Source: Closterium sp. NIES-65 (Eukaryota; Streptophyta; Zygnematophyceae; Desmidiales; Closteriaceae). From it: a stretch of 64,000 bases of DNA. The notes beneath the pieces were generated by a model. It had not been told where the DNA came from. It made no database searches and was given only the letters and a program-made list of their open reading frames with translations. Positions 19,501-30,170 of this stretch are shown one piece after another (the stretch's first letter is position 1; each line of letters begins with the position of its first letter). Location of the stretch: NCBI GenBank assembly GCA_948144175.1, contig CANXME010001290.1:186001-250000 (forward strand), given 5' to 3'. The position numbers and the translations under genes are program-made.

Positions 19501-22500
19501 AAGGCCAAGGGAGGCTGATGAGGTGGGCGACGTTGAGTTGAAGGTGGTGTCGAGGAAGTGTCGTCCAATCCAGTACGACCAAGGGTCAAAATAACGGTTA
19601 TCGTATTATACGGTCCGTATAATACGGTCCTTTTTTACGGCCAAATTAAAAAAAATACGCCGTATTTTTGATAGACCTTTAAAAAACGTAGTTTTTTATA
19701 ACCGTTATTTTGACCCTTGGTCGTACTGGAGAAAAACTAGCGGAGAAAAATTACGCTTTTTAAAAGTCTATCAAAAACTAGCGTAGTGTGGAGAACTCCT
19801 CAAGGTAGGTTCTGGAGGAGTGGATGATTGCTTCGACCCCCGCCCCTACAATACCCCCTTCGTACTGGATTGGGAGGAAGTGTCGGTCGGCACACAAAGG
19901 GAACACTGGGAAGCAGCGATCAAGAGGGCCTCTTTTGCAATGAGGTGATGGACGACCTTTCTCAAAAGCGCTTAGGCTTGGCCATAGGCGGAGGGCCATT
20001 GGTCTGGTGAAGGCTTTTGTGGTGCCTCAAAAGCGCTTAGGCTTGGCCATAGGCGGAGGGCCATTGGCCTGGTGAAGGCTTTTGAGGTGCCTCAAAAGCG
20101 CTTAGGCTTGGTGAAGGCAAGGGTTGCCTCCGTGTGGTGAGCCTCCCTGCGAGTGCCATGTTCGCGAGGGCCAGAAGGTGTTAAGGGGGCGTCATATAGG
20201 AGTTTGAAGCACATGGCAGTTGCCATGGCGCCGATGCTGTTCTTGCATCCGGAGAGGAGCAACCGTATGTCTTAAAAGGAGATGACAGGTGAGCTTGGGG
20301 GCTGGTAAGTTACCTGTCATTCTGGAAGGAAGGGGATGGCGTTGGGGAGACGAGATTGGAGGGCCTCCAGAGTCTCACAGTTGGACGGGCTGACTGGGGT
20401 GCTCTCAAGGGCTTGCAAGGCCTTCGCCAGGCTGCCGCGCGTGGCAAGGGATGTCTGTGGCGGTCCATGGCAGAAGGGGGAGGTTAATTTCTGCACAGGC
20501 ATCAGTGTAGAGCTTGCCTGAATTGGGGTAACCGATTGGAGATGGCAGCCCGGTCCGGTGAGCAGGAGGAAGTGACTCTGAGTGTGAGGGGTGACCACCA
20601 CTGGTGTTGCTGCTGGTATTTTCGTGCGTCGAGCCTCCGTGTGCGATGGCAGGCTCGTGGACGCGAGGACGAGTGAGGTAGCCTTGCGCACGCCAACGCT
20701 GTCCCCCTCACCGGGTAGCCCCCACGGCTGCCCGGCGAGTGCTGTAGCCCGTCGCCTCGGCGGCCCTCAACATCTCCCTCGCTGTGGCCCATCTCGGGGG
20801 TGGGTCGCAGCCAGGCGCAGTCCACACAGTGGGATTCTCTCCGGCGCTCGTCTCCGCCACAGAAGGGGGCATCTTTGAGAGCCAGAGTCGGAAGGGGGGG
20901 GGGGGGGGCAGCTCTGGGAGCCAGAACAGGCGGGGGGGAACAGCGTCGGCGCGCGCAGGGCCGTAGGCGGCCATATTCGGACCTGCTCTGGCAGCCGCCT
21001 TGGTGGCGGCGGTGGCGCCTGGGCACTCGCAAATAATCCTGCTGCTATTTGCATGTTGTGCCACCATATAAATGCTGTAAATGCTGTTGATGGCTGCGTG
21101 CCAGTACTTCGTCTTGTTGATAAAACCGTGGTGTGGTTGTTGGAGAGTGCGGGCGTAGCAGGGCAGTTGTAGGGCGGAGCGGAGGCGCCTGCTGCAGGCC
21201 GTCCGTCCATAGTCACTCCCGACTTGGGAGCTCCCTAGGAAATGCGTGTGTGTGTTTTATGTGCATGTTAAACATGATTGCAGTCTGTACATAGTGTGCT
21301 GTCGTCCTGTACAGCGCGGCCGAAGCCCGTGGAAAAACCGTAGAAGATAAAACGAAAGAATGTCTCACCCTCACTGTTTACTCTCCTCCTCTATCCCACC
21401 TGCCTTTCTTCGTTCCATATTCCCCCTCCACCAATTGCTTCTCAAACGGTCCTTTGTATCAATGAGGAGATTGGTACAGGCTGAGTGCGCAAGAGAAGAC
21501 AATGTGTGCTAACATGCAGTTCTGACCCCATACATCCGTGTGGAGTTCCAAATCTCCGCAAGGCACTTGCAAGCCCCTTCCCTGCACGTCCCCTTCCCTT
21601 CCCCTTCCCCTCCCCCCTTCTCCACACCACCCCCCACGTTTCCCCTTCCATACACCTTCCTCCACCACCCCAGGCTCGAGATGCGACGGCGCGCATGAGT
21701 GCGTGTGTGGAGAAGGAGGGCGCGCATGCGTGTGTGCGGAAGCTGTTTCGAGACATGCCGGACCTGTGCGGATCATTCTATGCCTACTTTATTCAGGTGT
21801 GTTGTGAGTCGGCAGGTGTGTTGTGAGGCGACAGATATGCACTGAGGCCCCCATTCCTAGCGGCACTCCCTGCCCCCTTCCTTTTGCCTACCTCCTCCTC
21901 CTCCTCCTCCTCCTCCTCCACTTCCTCCTCCTCCTCCTCCTCCACTTCCTCCTCCTCCTCCTCCACTTCCTCCTCCTCCTCCTCCTCCACTTCCTCCTCC
22001 TCCTCCTCCACTTCCTCCTCCTCCTCCTCCTCCACTTCCTCCTCCTCCACTTCCTCCTCCTCCTCCTCCTCCACTTCCTCCTCCTCCTCCTCCTCCACTT
22101 CCTCCTCCTCCTCCTCCTCCACTTCCTCCTCCTCCTCCTCCTCCACTTCCTCCTCCTCCTCCTCCTCCACTTCCTCCTCCTCCTCCTCCTCCACTTCCTC
22201 CTCCTCCTCCTCCTCCACTTCCTCCTCCTCCTCCTCCTCCACTTCCTCCTCCTCCTCCTCCTCCACTTCCTCCTCCTCCTCCTCCTCCACTTCCTCCTCC
22301 TCCTCCTCCTCCACTTCCTCCTCCTCCTCCTCCTCCACTTCCTCCTCCTCCTCCTCCTCCACTTCCTCCTCCTCCTCCTCCTCCACTTCCTCCTCCTCCT
22401 CCTCCTCCACTTCCTCCTCCTCCTCCTCCTCCACTTCCTCCTCCTCCTCCTCCTCCACTTCCTCCTCCTCCTCCTCCTCCACTTCCTCCTCCTCCTCCTC

Positions 22501-24008
22501 ACTTCCTCCTCCTCCTCTCCTCCACTTCCTCCTCCTCCTCCTCCTCCACTTCCTCCTCCTCCTCCTCCTCCACTTCCTCCTCCTCCTCCTCCTCCTCCAC
22601 TTCCTCCTCCTCCTCCTCCTCCACTTCCTCCTCCTCCTCCTCCTCCTCCTCCACTTCCTCCTCCTCCTCCTCCTCCACTTCCTCCTCCTCCTCCTCCTCC
22701 ACTTCCTCCTCCTCCTCCTCCACTTCCTCCTCCTCCTCCTCCTCCACTTCCTCCTCCTCCTCCTCCTCCTCCTCCACTTCCTCCTCCTCCTCCTCCTCCA
22801 CTTCCTCCTCCTCCTCCTCCTCCACTTCCTCCTCCTCCTCCTCCTCCACTTCCTCCTCCTCCTCCTCCTCCTCTACTTCCTCCTCTTCCTCCTCCTCCTC
22901 CTCCTCCTCCTCCTCCTCCTCCTCCTCCTCCTCCTCCTCCTCCTCCTCCTCCTCCTCCTCCTCCTCCTCCTCCTCCTCCTCCTCCTCCACCCACCCACAG
23001 TGCTAGTGGAGGGGGACCAGGTGGGAATTTTCTCTGCACTTCGTCCCTCTCACCCACCCCACCATCCTCGAGCAAGCCACTTTCCATACCCTCCACCTCC
23101 GCTCCCCCCACTCCCTCTTAGCAGTGGGGAAGCAGGTTTGATTGATCGACCTGGAGATTCTTTTCGATTCCTCCCTTTTCATTGCTCCCATTCCACCCTC
23201 GTTGATACAGCCACTTTCCAACCTTCCCCCTCCTCCTCCTTTCTCCTCTCCCCCTCTCCCCTTCTCCTTCCCCATCCTCCCTCCCCTTCCACCCTTCTCC
23301 GACTTCCCTCTCCCCCACCCCACACCTATCATCCCCCCCTTCTCTCTCTCCCCCCCTCCCCTCTTCGTGACTGGTTCCTCTGATTCCACCCACAGGCCTT
23401 CGTCTCCCTCCACTTCAGACACTGCATGGCCGAACCACACACCAAGCCATTCCACTCCCTGCTATCCCTCTTCACCCCCTCCTCCCCCACCTCCCCTCAC
23501 TTCCCCCTTCCCCTTTCCTCCCTCTCTCCCCCGTCCCCCCCACTGTCAGGTCTGATTCCACTCCTTCCACCCACAGGCCTTCTCTTTCTCCAGTTGAGGA
23601 CTACATGGCCAACCCACACCGAGCCACACCACCAGCCCCTCTCAACACACCCCAGTCCCCTTCATCCACTCCCACCCCCCCGTCCCCTCCCCTTTTCAGG
23701 ACTGGTTCCGCTCCTTCCACCCCCAGGCCTTCCTCTTCCTGCGCTTCGAGGACTACATGGCCAACCCCCGCCCGCACATCGCCCAAACCCTCGACTTCCT
23801 CGGCTTCCCCGCTGCTGACGTGGCGGAGGAGCAGTGGGCGGGGATCATCGACCTGGAGCGCGTGGAGCAGCGGCCGGAGGGCATGGCGAGGGAGGAGCTG
23901 GATGGGGTCACACGGGAGCACCTGGAGGCGTTCTTTGCGCCTTTTAATGCGGATCTGGTGCGGTTGCTGCGTGATGAGAAGTATTCGTGGAAGAGAGGGC
24001 AGATGTGA
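16245..24008 (+). CDS. Carbohydrate sulfotransferase gene (gene-level)
   Basis: Spliced plus-strand gene for a PAPS-dependent sulfotransferase, normally a Golgi type-II membrane enzyme that sulfates polysaccharides or proteoglycans. Phases of the joins 17028/17691 (2), 17997/21674 (0) and 21796/23700 (0) all agree. The intron 17998-21673 carries a LINE remnant on the opposite strand, and the intron 21797-23699 carries the 24-bp minisatellite. The membrane anchor and start codon were not found. The acceptor sugar cannot be deduced; sulfated wall or mucilage polysaccharides are a reasonable thought for an alga. Confidence 0.75.
16585..16677 (+). CDS. Sulfotransferase exon (pre-PSB region)
   Basis: Reads ARDMWMKFGEEFKMLPRQGM then DSSMRNPCWR, ended by the donor GTGCAGG. 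The frame stays open about 70 bases upstream in Gly-rich sequence, so the 5' boundary is uncertain. A Cys just before the PAPS-binding strand is usual in this class. Confidence 0.6.
16912..17028 (+). CDS. Sulfotransferase exon with the 5'-phosphosulfate loop
   Basis: Begins after CTCCCTCCCAG and ends at the strong donor GTGAGTGA in phase 2. Reads AGTQDLYRKLTSSIIPGIFP then AAIPNPQWYDP. It aligns with the PKxGTTxLY loop that grips the 5'-phosphosulfate of PAPS, but here it is PPRAGTQDLY if the frame is read upstream, so the Lys is Arg or lies in another exon. Confidence 0.75.
17500..17575 (+). pseudogene. Decayed copy of a sulfotransferase exon start
   Basis: CGAGGAACTTTGTGTGGTACG and following still reads RNFVWYVSLFDEAAQHI, a mutated copy of the 5' part of exon 17691-17997 (DFAWYVALFDEAAQHM) placed about 190 bp upstream within the intron. 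Confidence 0.8.
17691..17997 (+). CDS. Sulfotransferase exon with the 3'-phosphate-binding motif
   Basis: Acceptor CCCTGTCCAG, donor GTGAGTGC. Reads RDRNGARDFAWYVALFDEAA, later VPQLLHLVLPRSKFIVILRN and PVDRFFSEFNLAAAVNP. The FIVILRNPVDRFFSEF segment is the 3'-phosphate-binding strand-helix of PAPS-dependent carbohydrate sulfotransferases, with Arg and Ser in place. Confidence 0.85.
19438..19512. repeat. Short tandem repeat in the LINE remnant
   Basis: GGGAGGTCTGGCGCCAA repeated about four times, the last copies imperfect. Confidence 0.8.
19569..19730. mobile_element. 162-bp MITE with about 33-bp perfect inverted repeats
   Basis: Starts TCCAGTACGACCAAGGGTCA and ends with its reverse complement, about 33 bases each. 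The AT-rich centre contains CGTATTATACGG-type palindromes. Downstream sequence 19740-19790 repeats part of the centre inverted (TCTATCAAAAAC versus TTTTTGATAGA), suggesting an abutting fragment. No clear target duplication. Confidence 0.75.
19962..20115. repeat. 65-bp tandem repeat (about 2.4 copies)
   Basis: Units start at 19962, 20027 and 20092 with TCAAAAGCGCTTAGGCTTGG, period exactly 65. Non-coding. Confidence 0.85.
21674..21796 (+). CDS. Sulfotransferase exon (41 codons)
   Basis: Acceptor CACCACCCCAG, donor GTGTGTTG, phase 0 both sides. Reads ARDATARMSACVEKEGAHAC, VRKLFRDMPDLCGSFYAYFIQ in two steps. The final FYAYFIQ joins the next exon's DWF as in the Y..YL..W motif of this family. Confidence 0.75.
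21889..22988. repeat. 24-bp polypyrimidine minisatellite in an intron
   Basis: About 1.1 kb of CACTTC(CTC)6 units (24 bp, some 21 bp), fading into pure (CCT)n at 22885-22988. Strand composition is almost wholly pyrimidine on the plus strand. It sits between sulfotransferase exons 21674-21796 and 23700-24008. The poly-Leu, poly-Ser, poly-Pro, poly-Glu and Arg/Gly ORFs of both strands are translations of this repeat, not genes. Confidence 0.95.
23385..23440 (+). pseudogene. Decayed copy 1 of the C-terminal exon start
   Basis: CACAGGCCTTCGTCTCCCTCC and following is a degraded form of the AFLFLRFEDYMANP coding of exon 23700-24008, preceded by the same GACTGGTTCC text (near 23368). Confidence 0.75.
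23555..23640 (+). pseudogene. Decayed copy 2 of the C-terminal exon start
   Basis: CAGGCCTTCTCTTTCTCCAGT and following repeats the same exon edge, with a stop where FED should be (GTTGAGGACTACATGGCCAAC). Closer to the functional exon than copy 1. Confidence 0.78.
23700..24008 (+). CDS. Sulfotransferase C-terminal exon and stop
   Basis: Acceptor CCCCTTTTCAG. Reads DWFRSFHPQAFLFLRFEDYM, ANPRPHIAQTLDFLGFP, and ends FNADLVRLLRDEKYSWKRGQ with TGA at 24006-24008. LRFEDY and FNxxLxxLLxDxxxxW are typical of the GalNAc4S-6ST/CHST-like group. TGTAA at 24313 may be the poly(A) signal. Confidence 0.85.
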   Translation, partial: DWFRSFHPQAFLFLRFEDYMANPRPHIAQTLDFLGFPAADVAEEQWAGIIDLERVEQRPEGMAREELDGVTREHLEAFFAPFNADLVRLLRDEKYSWKRGQM

Positions 24009-25100
24009 TAGGGGACGGGTGGAGAGGAGAGAAAAGGGGGGAGAAGGGGGGGGGGGGGGGGGGAGGGGTGAGGGGGGGGGGAGGAGGAGGGTTAGCGAGG
24101 TAAGGAGGTGGGGGTGAGGGGAGTAATGTGCCGAAGTATTGGCACAGAGTATTGGGTGGGTGGGTTGGTGAGAGGCTTAGGAAGTTGGGCTGTGACTGGA
24201 CGGCTTCATGCGTCACCTCACCAATTCCGAAATCTGACTTTCATAGAGGAATGCCGATGTGACACACGTAATCTTCATACACATTGAAGTTGTTTCTTGT
24301 ATTGTACTAAAATGTAATTGTTACTAGGCCTTTTAACCGTTGGAAGGCGTGTCTTGTTTAGAATGAACATACAACTTGTAAGAGGGAGTCGGCAGAGCAC
24401 GTTGATATCATTGATTGTCCACCTGTCCCCTTCGACATTTCTCTAACAGTACCAGTATCTCATTCTTGCCTTGGAGCGGGCGCAAGAACGATCTACTGCG
24501 CCCATCGAGCTAGATGCGTCCAGGCAATTTTTGGTGGAAATTTCTAGGTTTACCCGTGCGACTTACGTAGGTAGATTGGGTGTACCGCAGATTCGAAGAT
24601 TGGTGAATACGTATTAAAAAATATTTCTCGAGAAGAGGCTGAAGAACAAAGAAATAGCGCAAGCGGAGTTACAGTAGCCGTGCAGGGTTAACGACGCTGG
24701 TAAGGTTAACTCTCATAATTCCAGCGACTAACCACTTTAAAGCCCGAGGTCAGCATGGTAAATTTTGAAGTTATGTGAGGTTGAAATAGTGTTGGCGAAA
24801 CCTTGAAAACAAGAATTTCGAGAATCAGGGCGGGGCGAAAGCGGAATCAGGCGGCGAAGAATCAGGTGAGCGGGAACAACTTTGCGGCCACTTCATCCGC
24901 TCAAATCTGCCTTCCGCGGGGTCTGCAAGTATCTTGTAGTTCTGCAGTTTGATGTTTGGGAAATACATACACCAGCAGACTGCCGCCGAAAAATGCTGCT
25001 CGTTCTGTCCATCCCAAATGTTACCTTTGAATGGACAATGTACCTACGATGGTTTCACATCCAACATTCAATGTGCATACAAAGTTCCCCGACACAATGT
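24009..25100. other. Intergenic, 3' flank of the sulfotransferase
   Basis: G-homopolymer at 24045-24065, candidate TGTAA at 24313, then low-GC sequence with no coding motif. Confidence 0.45.
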
Positions 25101-25147
25101 GTGTACATGTTCTCCTACATACCACTTACTAGTGTTCCGGCAATACA

Positions 25148-25352
25148 GTACAAACATTGTGTTTACTCTATCCAGACATCCACCATGGTATGTACGCACT
25201 ATGTCCATATTATACGTACACTAGCAACCCATGCACGAAGTCAGCATATACTATTTGATATAAGAACAAACATTATGTTTACTCTAGCAATACATTAACC
25301 ATGGTATGTACGCACAATGTCTGTACTCTACGTACACTAGCAACCGACGCAC
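25148..25352. repeat. About 117-bp direct repeat, two copies
   Basis: Starting ACAAACATTrTGTTTACTCTA at about 25150 and 25267, each ending GTACACTAGCAACC. AT-rich, diverged by scattered substitutions and small gaps. Function unknown. Confidence 0.75.
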
Positions 25353-26860
25353 AATGACAGCTGCAGTCCCTACCCAAGCTGACGGTCGACAGCGCATAAT
25401 TGTTGTGATGGTGTTCAAATGTCCACTATATTATAAGAAACAATACAAAAACGCATGCAGTCTCATTAACGTTCCCGGTACCAACCGAGAATCCATCCTG
25501 GGACGGGCTTCTAAATTGCAACGTTCGCAGGGCAGACACCCAACTAAAGTAGCACGCCATTAGGAAACATGCGATGACATTTCGTACGCTATGCTTTGAA
25601 GCCATTGTAGCCTGCAAAGACCGAAACAAAAGAGTCGCATCGTTAATCTGCAAGTGATAGCATTTTGCGTTTACAAATCTCACCTTTCATAAAAATTCAC
25701 GCGAGAAGCGCTGCCCTTTATTAACCAGTCGCCTGCAAAATAATATACAAGCGAGGCGTCATCCTAGTGTTAGTATCAGCGACAGCCTAAATCCAATCCC
25801 ACTAAAAACACAGCCCATAATCCAATCTGCGGAAAGCTGGCGGCAACACGTCGAAGGCAGGGGTCTACGGGGTGACGACATCGGCACACAAAAAATAACA
25901 TTAGCAGCAGCGCTCAAGGTAGAAAACCAGAGCGTGGTCTGGCAGGTGAAACTGAATAGCGAGAAACTACACAAGAGCTGTCTGGAAGCTAAGAAATGAA
26001 TGCAGGGGAAGTGAGTTGGGTGTTGGATATACTCAGTTATGTGTGTGTGCCTCGGCCGAAATCTGGGGTGGATGGAACTTTGAACCAATCAGAGACCAGC
26101 TAGCATTATTTTCAACCAACTACTTTCATCTCTCAATCGTGACCTTTAAAGGAAAGTCGGATCGACGGCTAAAATGCTTTACTTAGCCACCAGAAATCTG
26201 CAGCACAGCTTGGGAAAAAATTGACGGTTGACGATCCAACCAACTTCGGATCAACGGTTGTAATTCCAACCTCAGTGATTTGGTTTGAGTTTTGTTAGTT
26301 GAGATCTTGACCGTCCAGTGAAACACAGATAAACGGTTTCGATTCTTTTTCCTACCAGAAACATAACTGATCCTAACCGTTCAAGGCGTTTTTGATCGAC
26401 GGATAAAATTCCAACGTGCACAAAAACTTCACAGTTTTCAACAGTGCGCTCAGATTCGATCGGTACCGTTAATTCTTGAAATGGACGGTTCGTGTTTTTT
26501 CGTGGCTTAAGATGCGCCGAAATCCGATTTTGCTGCTGTCTTGGTGCGAGTGGTACGTTTTCGCATCTATTTGTTACGCTTTGTGTTATACTGGGAGCTT
26601 AATAAATGGGCTTCTAACACAAAACGATTTGTATTGTGTGGTCTTTGTACTGAATATTTCGACACCAGACCCAACGAAGTACAGGCCTGGTGGGCATATT
26701 GTAGGTTTGGAACCCAGCCTACAGTGTTGGTTAGAACATTCCAGATTCGCTCCGAATGCAGAGGAACCACAAAGGAACCACTTCCCTAGTTGTGCTTTGT
26801 CCCGAGCCTATATCCTGCCACGAAAGCCAAGCATGGTGGGCGCGAGGTGGGGGGACTACA
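25353..26860. other. Gene-poor segment
   Basis: No convincing coding region. 26140-26490 contains a cluster of AACGG/CCGTT words in diverged, repeating context (TGATCGACGG, GGATCAACGG, TAAACGGTTT, TAACCGTTC). Confidence 0.4.
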
Positions 26861-28600
26861 GTGTAGCTACTCCGCGCGTACAGTGCACCCACTCTGTCCC
26901 TGGGTTGCAAGTACCCACCCCCCACCTCGGTTCCCCAACCCCCTCGATATCAATTTTGGGATGTCGTTGAACGTACCCAAAAACCACTTGTGATCGCCCA
27001 GAATCTGCTCAGAGGTCCACGTTCGGCCGTCATCTTTCTTAACAGCCCAGTCCGAAAGGCCAGCCCCCTTGAAGGGCTCCTCCACACCCATTGTCTTGCT
27101 TTCCTCACCAACTTCTGTGGTCCTCTGGCCTCTCAGAGCCAGACGACGTCTGAGCAGCATCGTTTCTAGTATAACAGGTGTCCACTGGCACTGCGACCAC
27201 CGTAGCGGCACCTCCTAAGGTTTGGCCCACGCCGATATATCCGGAGACGACGGGAACGTCGACCAGCAATTAGACACCCTTTGTCGATGGGCCCTTTCTC
27301 CCCCCGAGACATTGGTGCTGTCTCCTGTCATCCTCAAGCCATCCTTCTGTCATCTTTAAGCCTCCCAGGGTTAGCACTTTCGTCTCCGTCCCCAACAAAA
27401 ATCATCCGCCAAAGCCGATCCACCGGAGAGGGTGTTGATTTCGTCGGGGTCGCAGCAGAGGCATGCCTTGCAGGTGGGGTTGCACGGATGTCTTCAATAG
27501 AGTTGGTACCCTTTGGAAAAGCTCGGAGCACGGATTCGTTGATCCGTCTTAGAGAAGCATCCTAGACAGCCACGGTCCACATGCCTTTCGCTGCAGCCTC
27601 AGCGAGAGCCTATGGAGCCAACTTCGTTACCACCGTAGCCACCTCTTGAAGCTAGGATTTGGTAAACACCGTTCCGTCTAAGGTTGCCACATCTGCAACA
27701 GACTTTGAGAGTTGCTGCAGTGAATTATATGTGGAAGACCGAAACTCCTTAAAGGAATGCTGCATATCGGCCCAAACTGGAGGATCTTTTCCTCAATTTC
27801 GGTCTTCCCGTCACGAATATCGCCACGCAAATCCCAAACCTCATCCCTGATTTCATCCAACTTTTTGTGCTTCGATCGACGCCATCGACGACGATCCGAA
27901 TGTGGCCCGCTTTTGTCCTCTTTCGCAAATTCCTCACGGCCACGTGCGGCCGCCGCCTCCCTACGCCCGCAGACGGAGTCACGTTGAAGCTCCCCTCCAC
28001 CAATGGATCATCTACAGGACTGGTTTGGTCAGCAGGCAATTGCTGTTGCTTGACGAGAGGCTCCGACACACCTACTCGTACCTCGCGCTCCATCCCAATG
28101 CTTGCGTTCATAGGCATGCGTTCTCCAAGCTCTCCACCCACCTCAACCTGCGCCTCTCGTACACTGCTGCAACCATGCTAGTGCTCGGCAACTGAGGTGT
28201 CAATACCACACCTTGCGATTCATCACGTACGAGTCGGGGCTGTCCGTGGACCTCTTTGGTAGTTGGCTGCCCCTCTCCTCCCCCCTCCATGATCTCGTTT
28301 CCAGGAATCGTGGCACCAATGGGCCGCCCTCTCCATATAGCGTGGTAGTTGCTGCAGTATCTCCCTCAGCCAACCCTGTAAATGCTCTAGTCAAGACTTC
28401 CAAGAGGGCTCGCCGCACCATCCTTGGTTCGGTGAGATGTTAGTTTTTGCAGGCCCATTCGAGGGAGTCCGTGCGTTTGAGGCTGGTTACCGCAGACCAG
28501 TTGCTGGCCAGCTTGAAAAAGCGGTGAACGACATGTAGACCAGAGCTTATGGTGTCCCCCGTTCTTGGTGTCCTTGTCTGCACATCGGAACATGCCGGTT
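26860..28600 (-). pseudogene. Decayed unidentified coding remnant
   Basis: Several minus-strand frames follow each other with protein-like, charged sequence: 28593-28387, 28141-27749, 27860-27660, 27531-27334 and 27211-26867. One piece reads LDEIRDEVWDLRGDIRDGKT then EIEEKILQFGADMQHSFKEF across a frame change, with the regular charge pattern of a coiled coil. Another reads ESKTMGVEEPFKGAGLSDWA. Frames shift and stop repeatedly. I do not recognise the family; a host gene, DNA transposon or retroelement are all possible. Confidence 0.35.
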
Positions 28601-30170
28601 AAACGATTGTGACATTCCGAAACCGAATATTTGTGCTAAAAGCTCACCAGATTCTCAAGGGTAAGGTGTCACAAATGTTCATCAGCGATTGTCTCTGGAC
28701 GTCGTTCAACTTTCCCATGCATAGTGAATTTGTTACTTAGCCATCCACGAAGTGAACGTTCACCGCAACGAGGAAATGTTTTAGCTACGAGCAATTCGAT
28801 TCTGCATTCACAAAAGATAAAGTCACTAACTCGAAACCTTCCGCGGCAAAAGCAGAGTGGTTCAGGTCACTCAGGTCTCCCCGTTCTTCAAAGTGAACAA
28901 TGCGCAAACAGCTGACACTGACCAATCCATCCATCATCAGGTCGTTGGGTCGTAGAGTACCAAAAGGTTGTAATGGTCTCTTGGTGGCTCGTTAATCGTC
29001 TCAAAAAACAATGTTAGTGCTTTGGTGATGAGTGAACTTTAATTGCTTGTTCCCGTACCTACCTGTTTTGTAGAACAATGACGACTTGTTTTTGCAACAT
29101 CCCCAAAACTGTAGAGCCCACTAGTTTGGCCATCCCCAAAAGCGACTATCTCTTCTGCTGTTCATCTCAGGGAATGTCCTTTGCGAAATGATTGCCAAGG
29201 GAATGGGACGCATAGCTAGCTACAAAGCAGACATGTGCTACTCCTACAAGTGTTGAATCTAACGATACATACACCAATCCGAAATGGACCAGCGCCTTAG
29301 TAAATGGTGCTGCGCCGACATCGAGTAGGTTGCAGCCAGACCACGCCACTCCCCCGTCTAGTCCGCATGCAGAGTAAGAGTGCGTGCCAGCCATCATCTG
29401 CTCGACATATAGGTTCTCCATCAAAGATGTAGAGAAATATTAGTATCGACCGGGTCCACCGGAGAAGTTTGTACAGGGGAACTATGAACTGCAACTCCTG
29501 TGTTTCTAGGGCACCAACAATTTCACAATTCGCGAATGATCTCAAAAGGCGATACAGAAATGAACTGGAACGACAGGTCGAGGGAAACTATCAATTGTGC
29601 GCGTGCGTGAAACATGTGTGTTTGTGCGCTAGACCTAGACGCGGGGTAGTCCCGCGTTGGATACGTTTGACATACGTATCCATTGTTTAGTGGAAATGTA
29701 TACAACAAGATCGATGTATCGTAGCATACCGAGTTACGAGGTTACTAAATTCCATCCACAACTCCGCAGCCGGGTATTGCATGCCGCTCCACCACTCTCG
29801 TAAAGCCCGAATGCTGTCTTCTCTATACCAACATTTGTGCGGAATACGTTGAAAGGGTTTGTTTTAGTTGCGATCTACTCGACGGATTGGCAAGGACTAT
29901 ATAATACGTCTGTCGGCAAACATTACAAACTAATTCAATCCGCACCCGCACCCTGAAGCGCCTCAAACACTCCCCCCCCCCCCCCCCCCTCCCCCCCTCC
30001 CTTCCCTCCCTTCCCCCCCCCATAGCCCGTAGACACCAACACTTTGGCGGTTGTCATGCTTTTAATTGCACTATAGCATGAGAATCTAAATGCATGACAA
30101 GTAGGTTATAGGAAACTAGACTGAAGGGAGGATGGCGGGAAACCAAATTGACCGGTCGGGAGAAGCTGAA
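28600..30170. other. Gene-poor segment
   Basis: No coding motif or RNA gene seen. A C-homopolymer region lies at 29969-30021. Confidence 0.45.

Larger units (their letters stand above)
18240..20700 (-). mobile_element. LINE-like (non-LTR) retrotransposon remnant
   Basis: Minus-strand, frame-broken pieces in the order expected of a LINE ORF2. About 20690-20340: RGSLAKALQALESTPVSPSN followed by CETLEALQSRLPN, resembling the segment before the reverse transcriptase. About 19460-19350: PTSLGGLGLSDPAAEQF, the GGLGL end of the RT. About 18880-18650: NAAVRDAMRICIDQNRIRLR and YDVTVTDPISLQHP. About 18590: VETYGYVSSGKLKFFYRCAT. The RT core itself is missing (deleted or diverged). It lies in a sulfotransferase intron in antisense orientation. 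Confidence 0.6.

Noticed and set aside
21793-23383. Very long ORFs on both strands (poly-Leu/Ser/Pro plus, poly-Glu and Arg/Gly minus)
   Set aside because: Direct translations of the CACTTC(CTC)6 minisatellite and (CCT)n tract, which lie inside a sulfotransferase intron.
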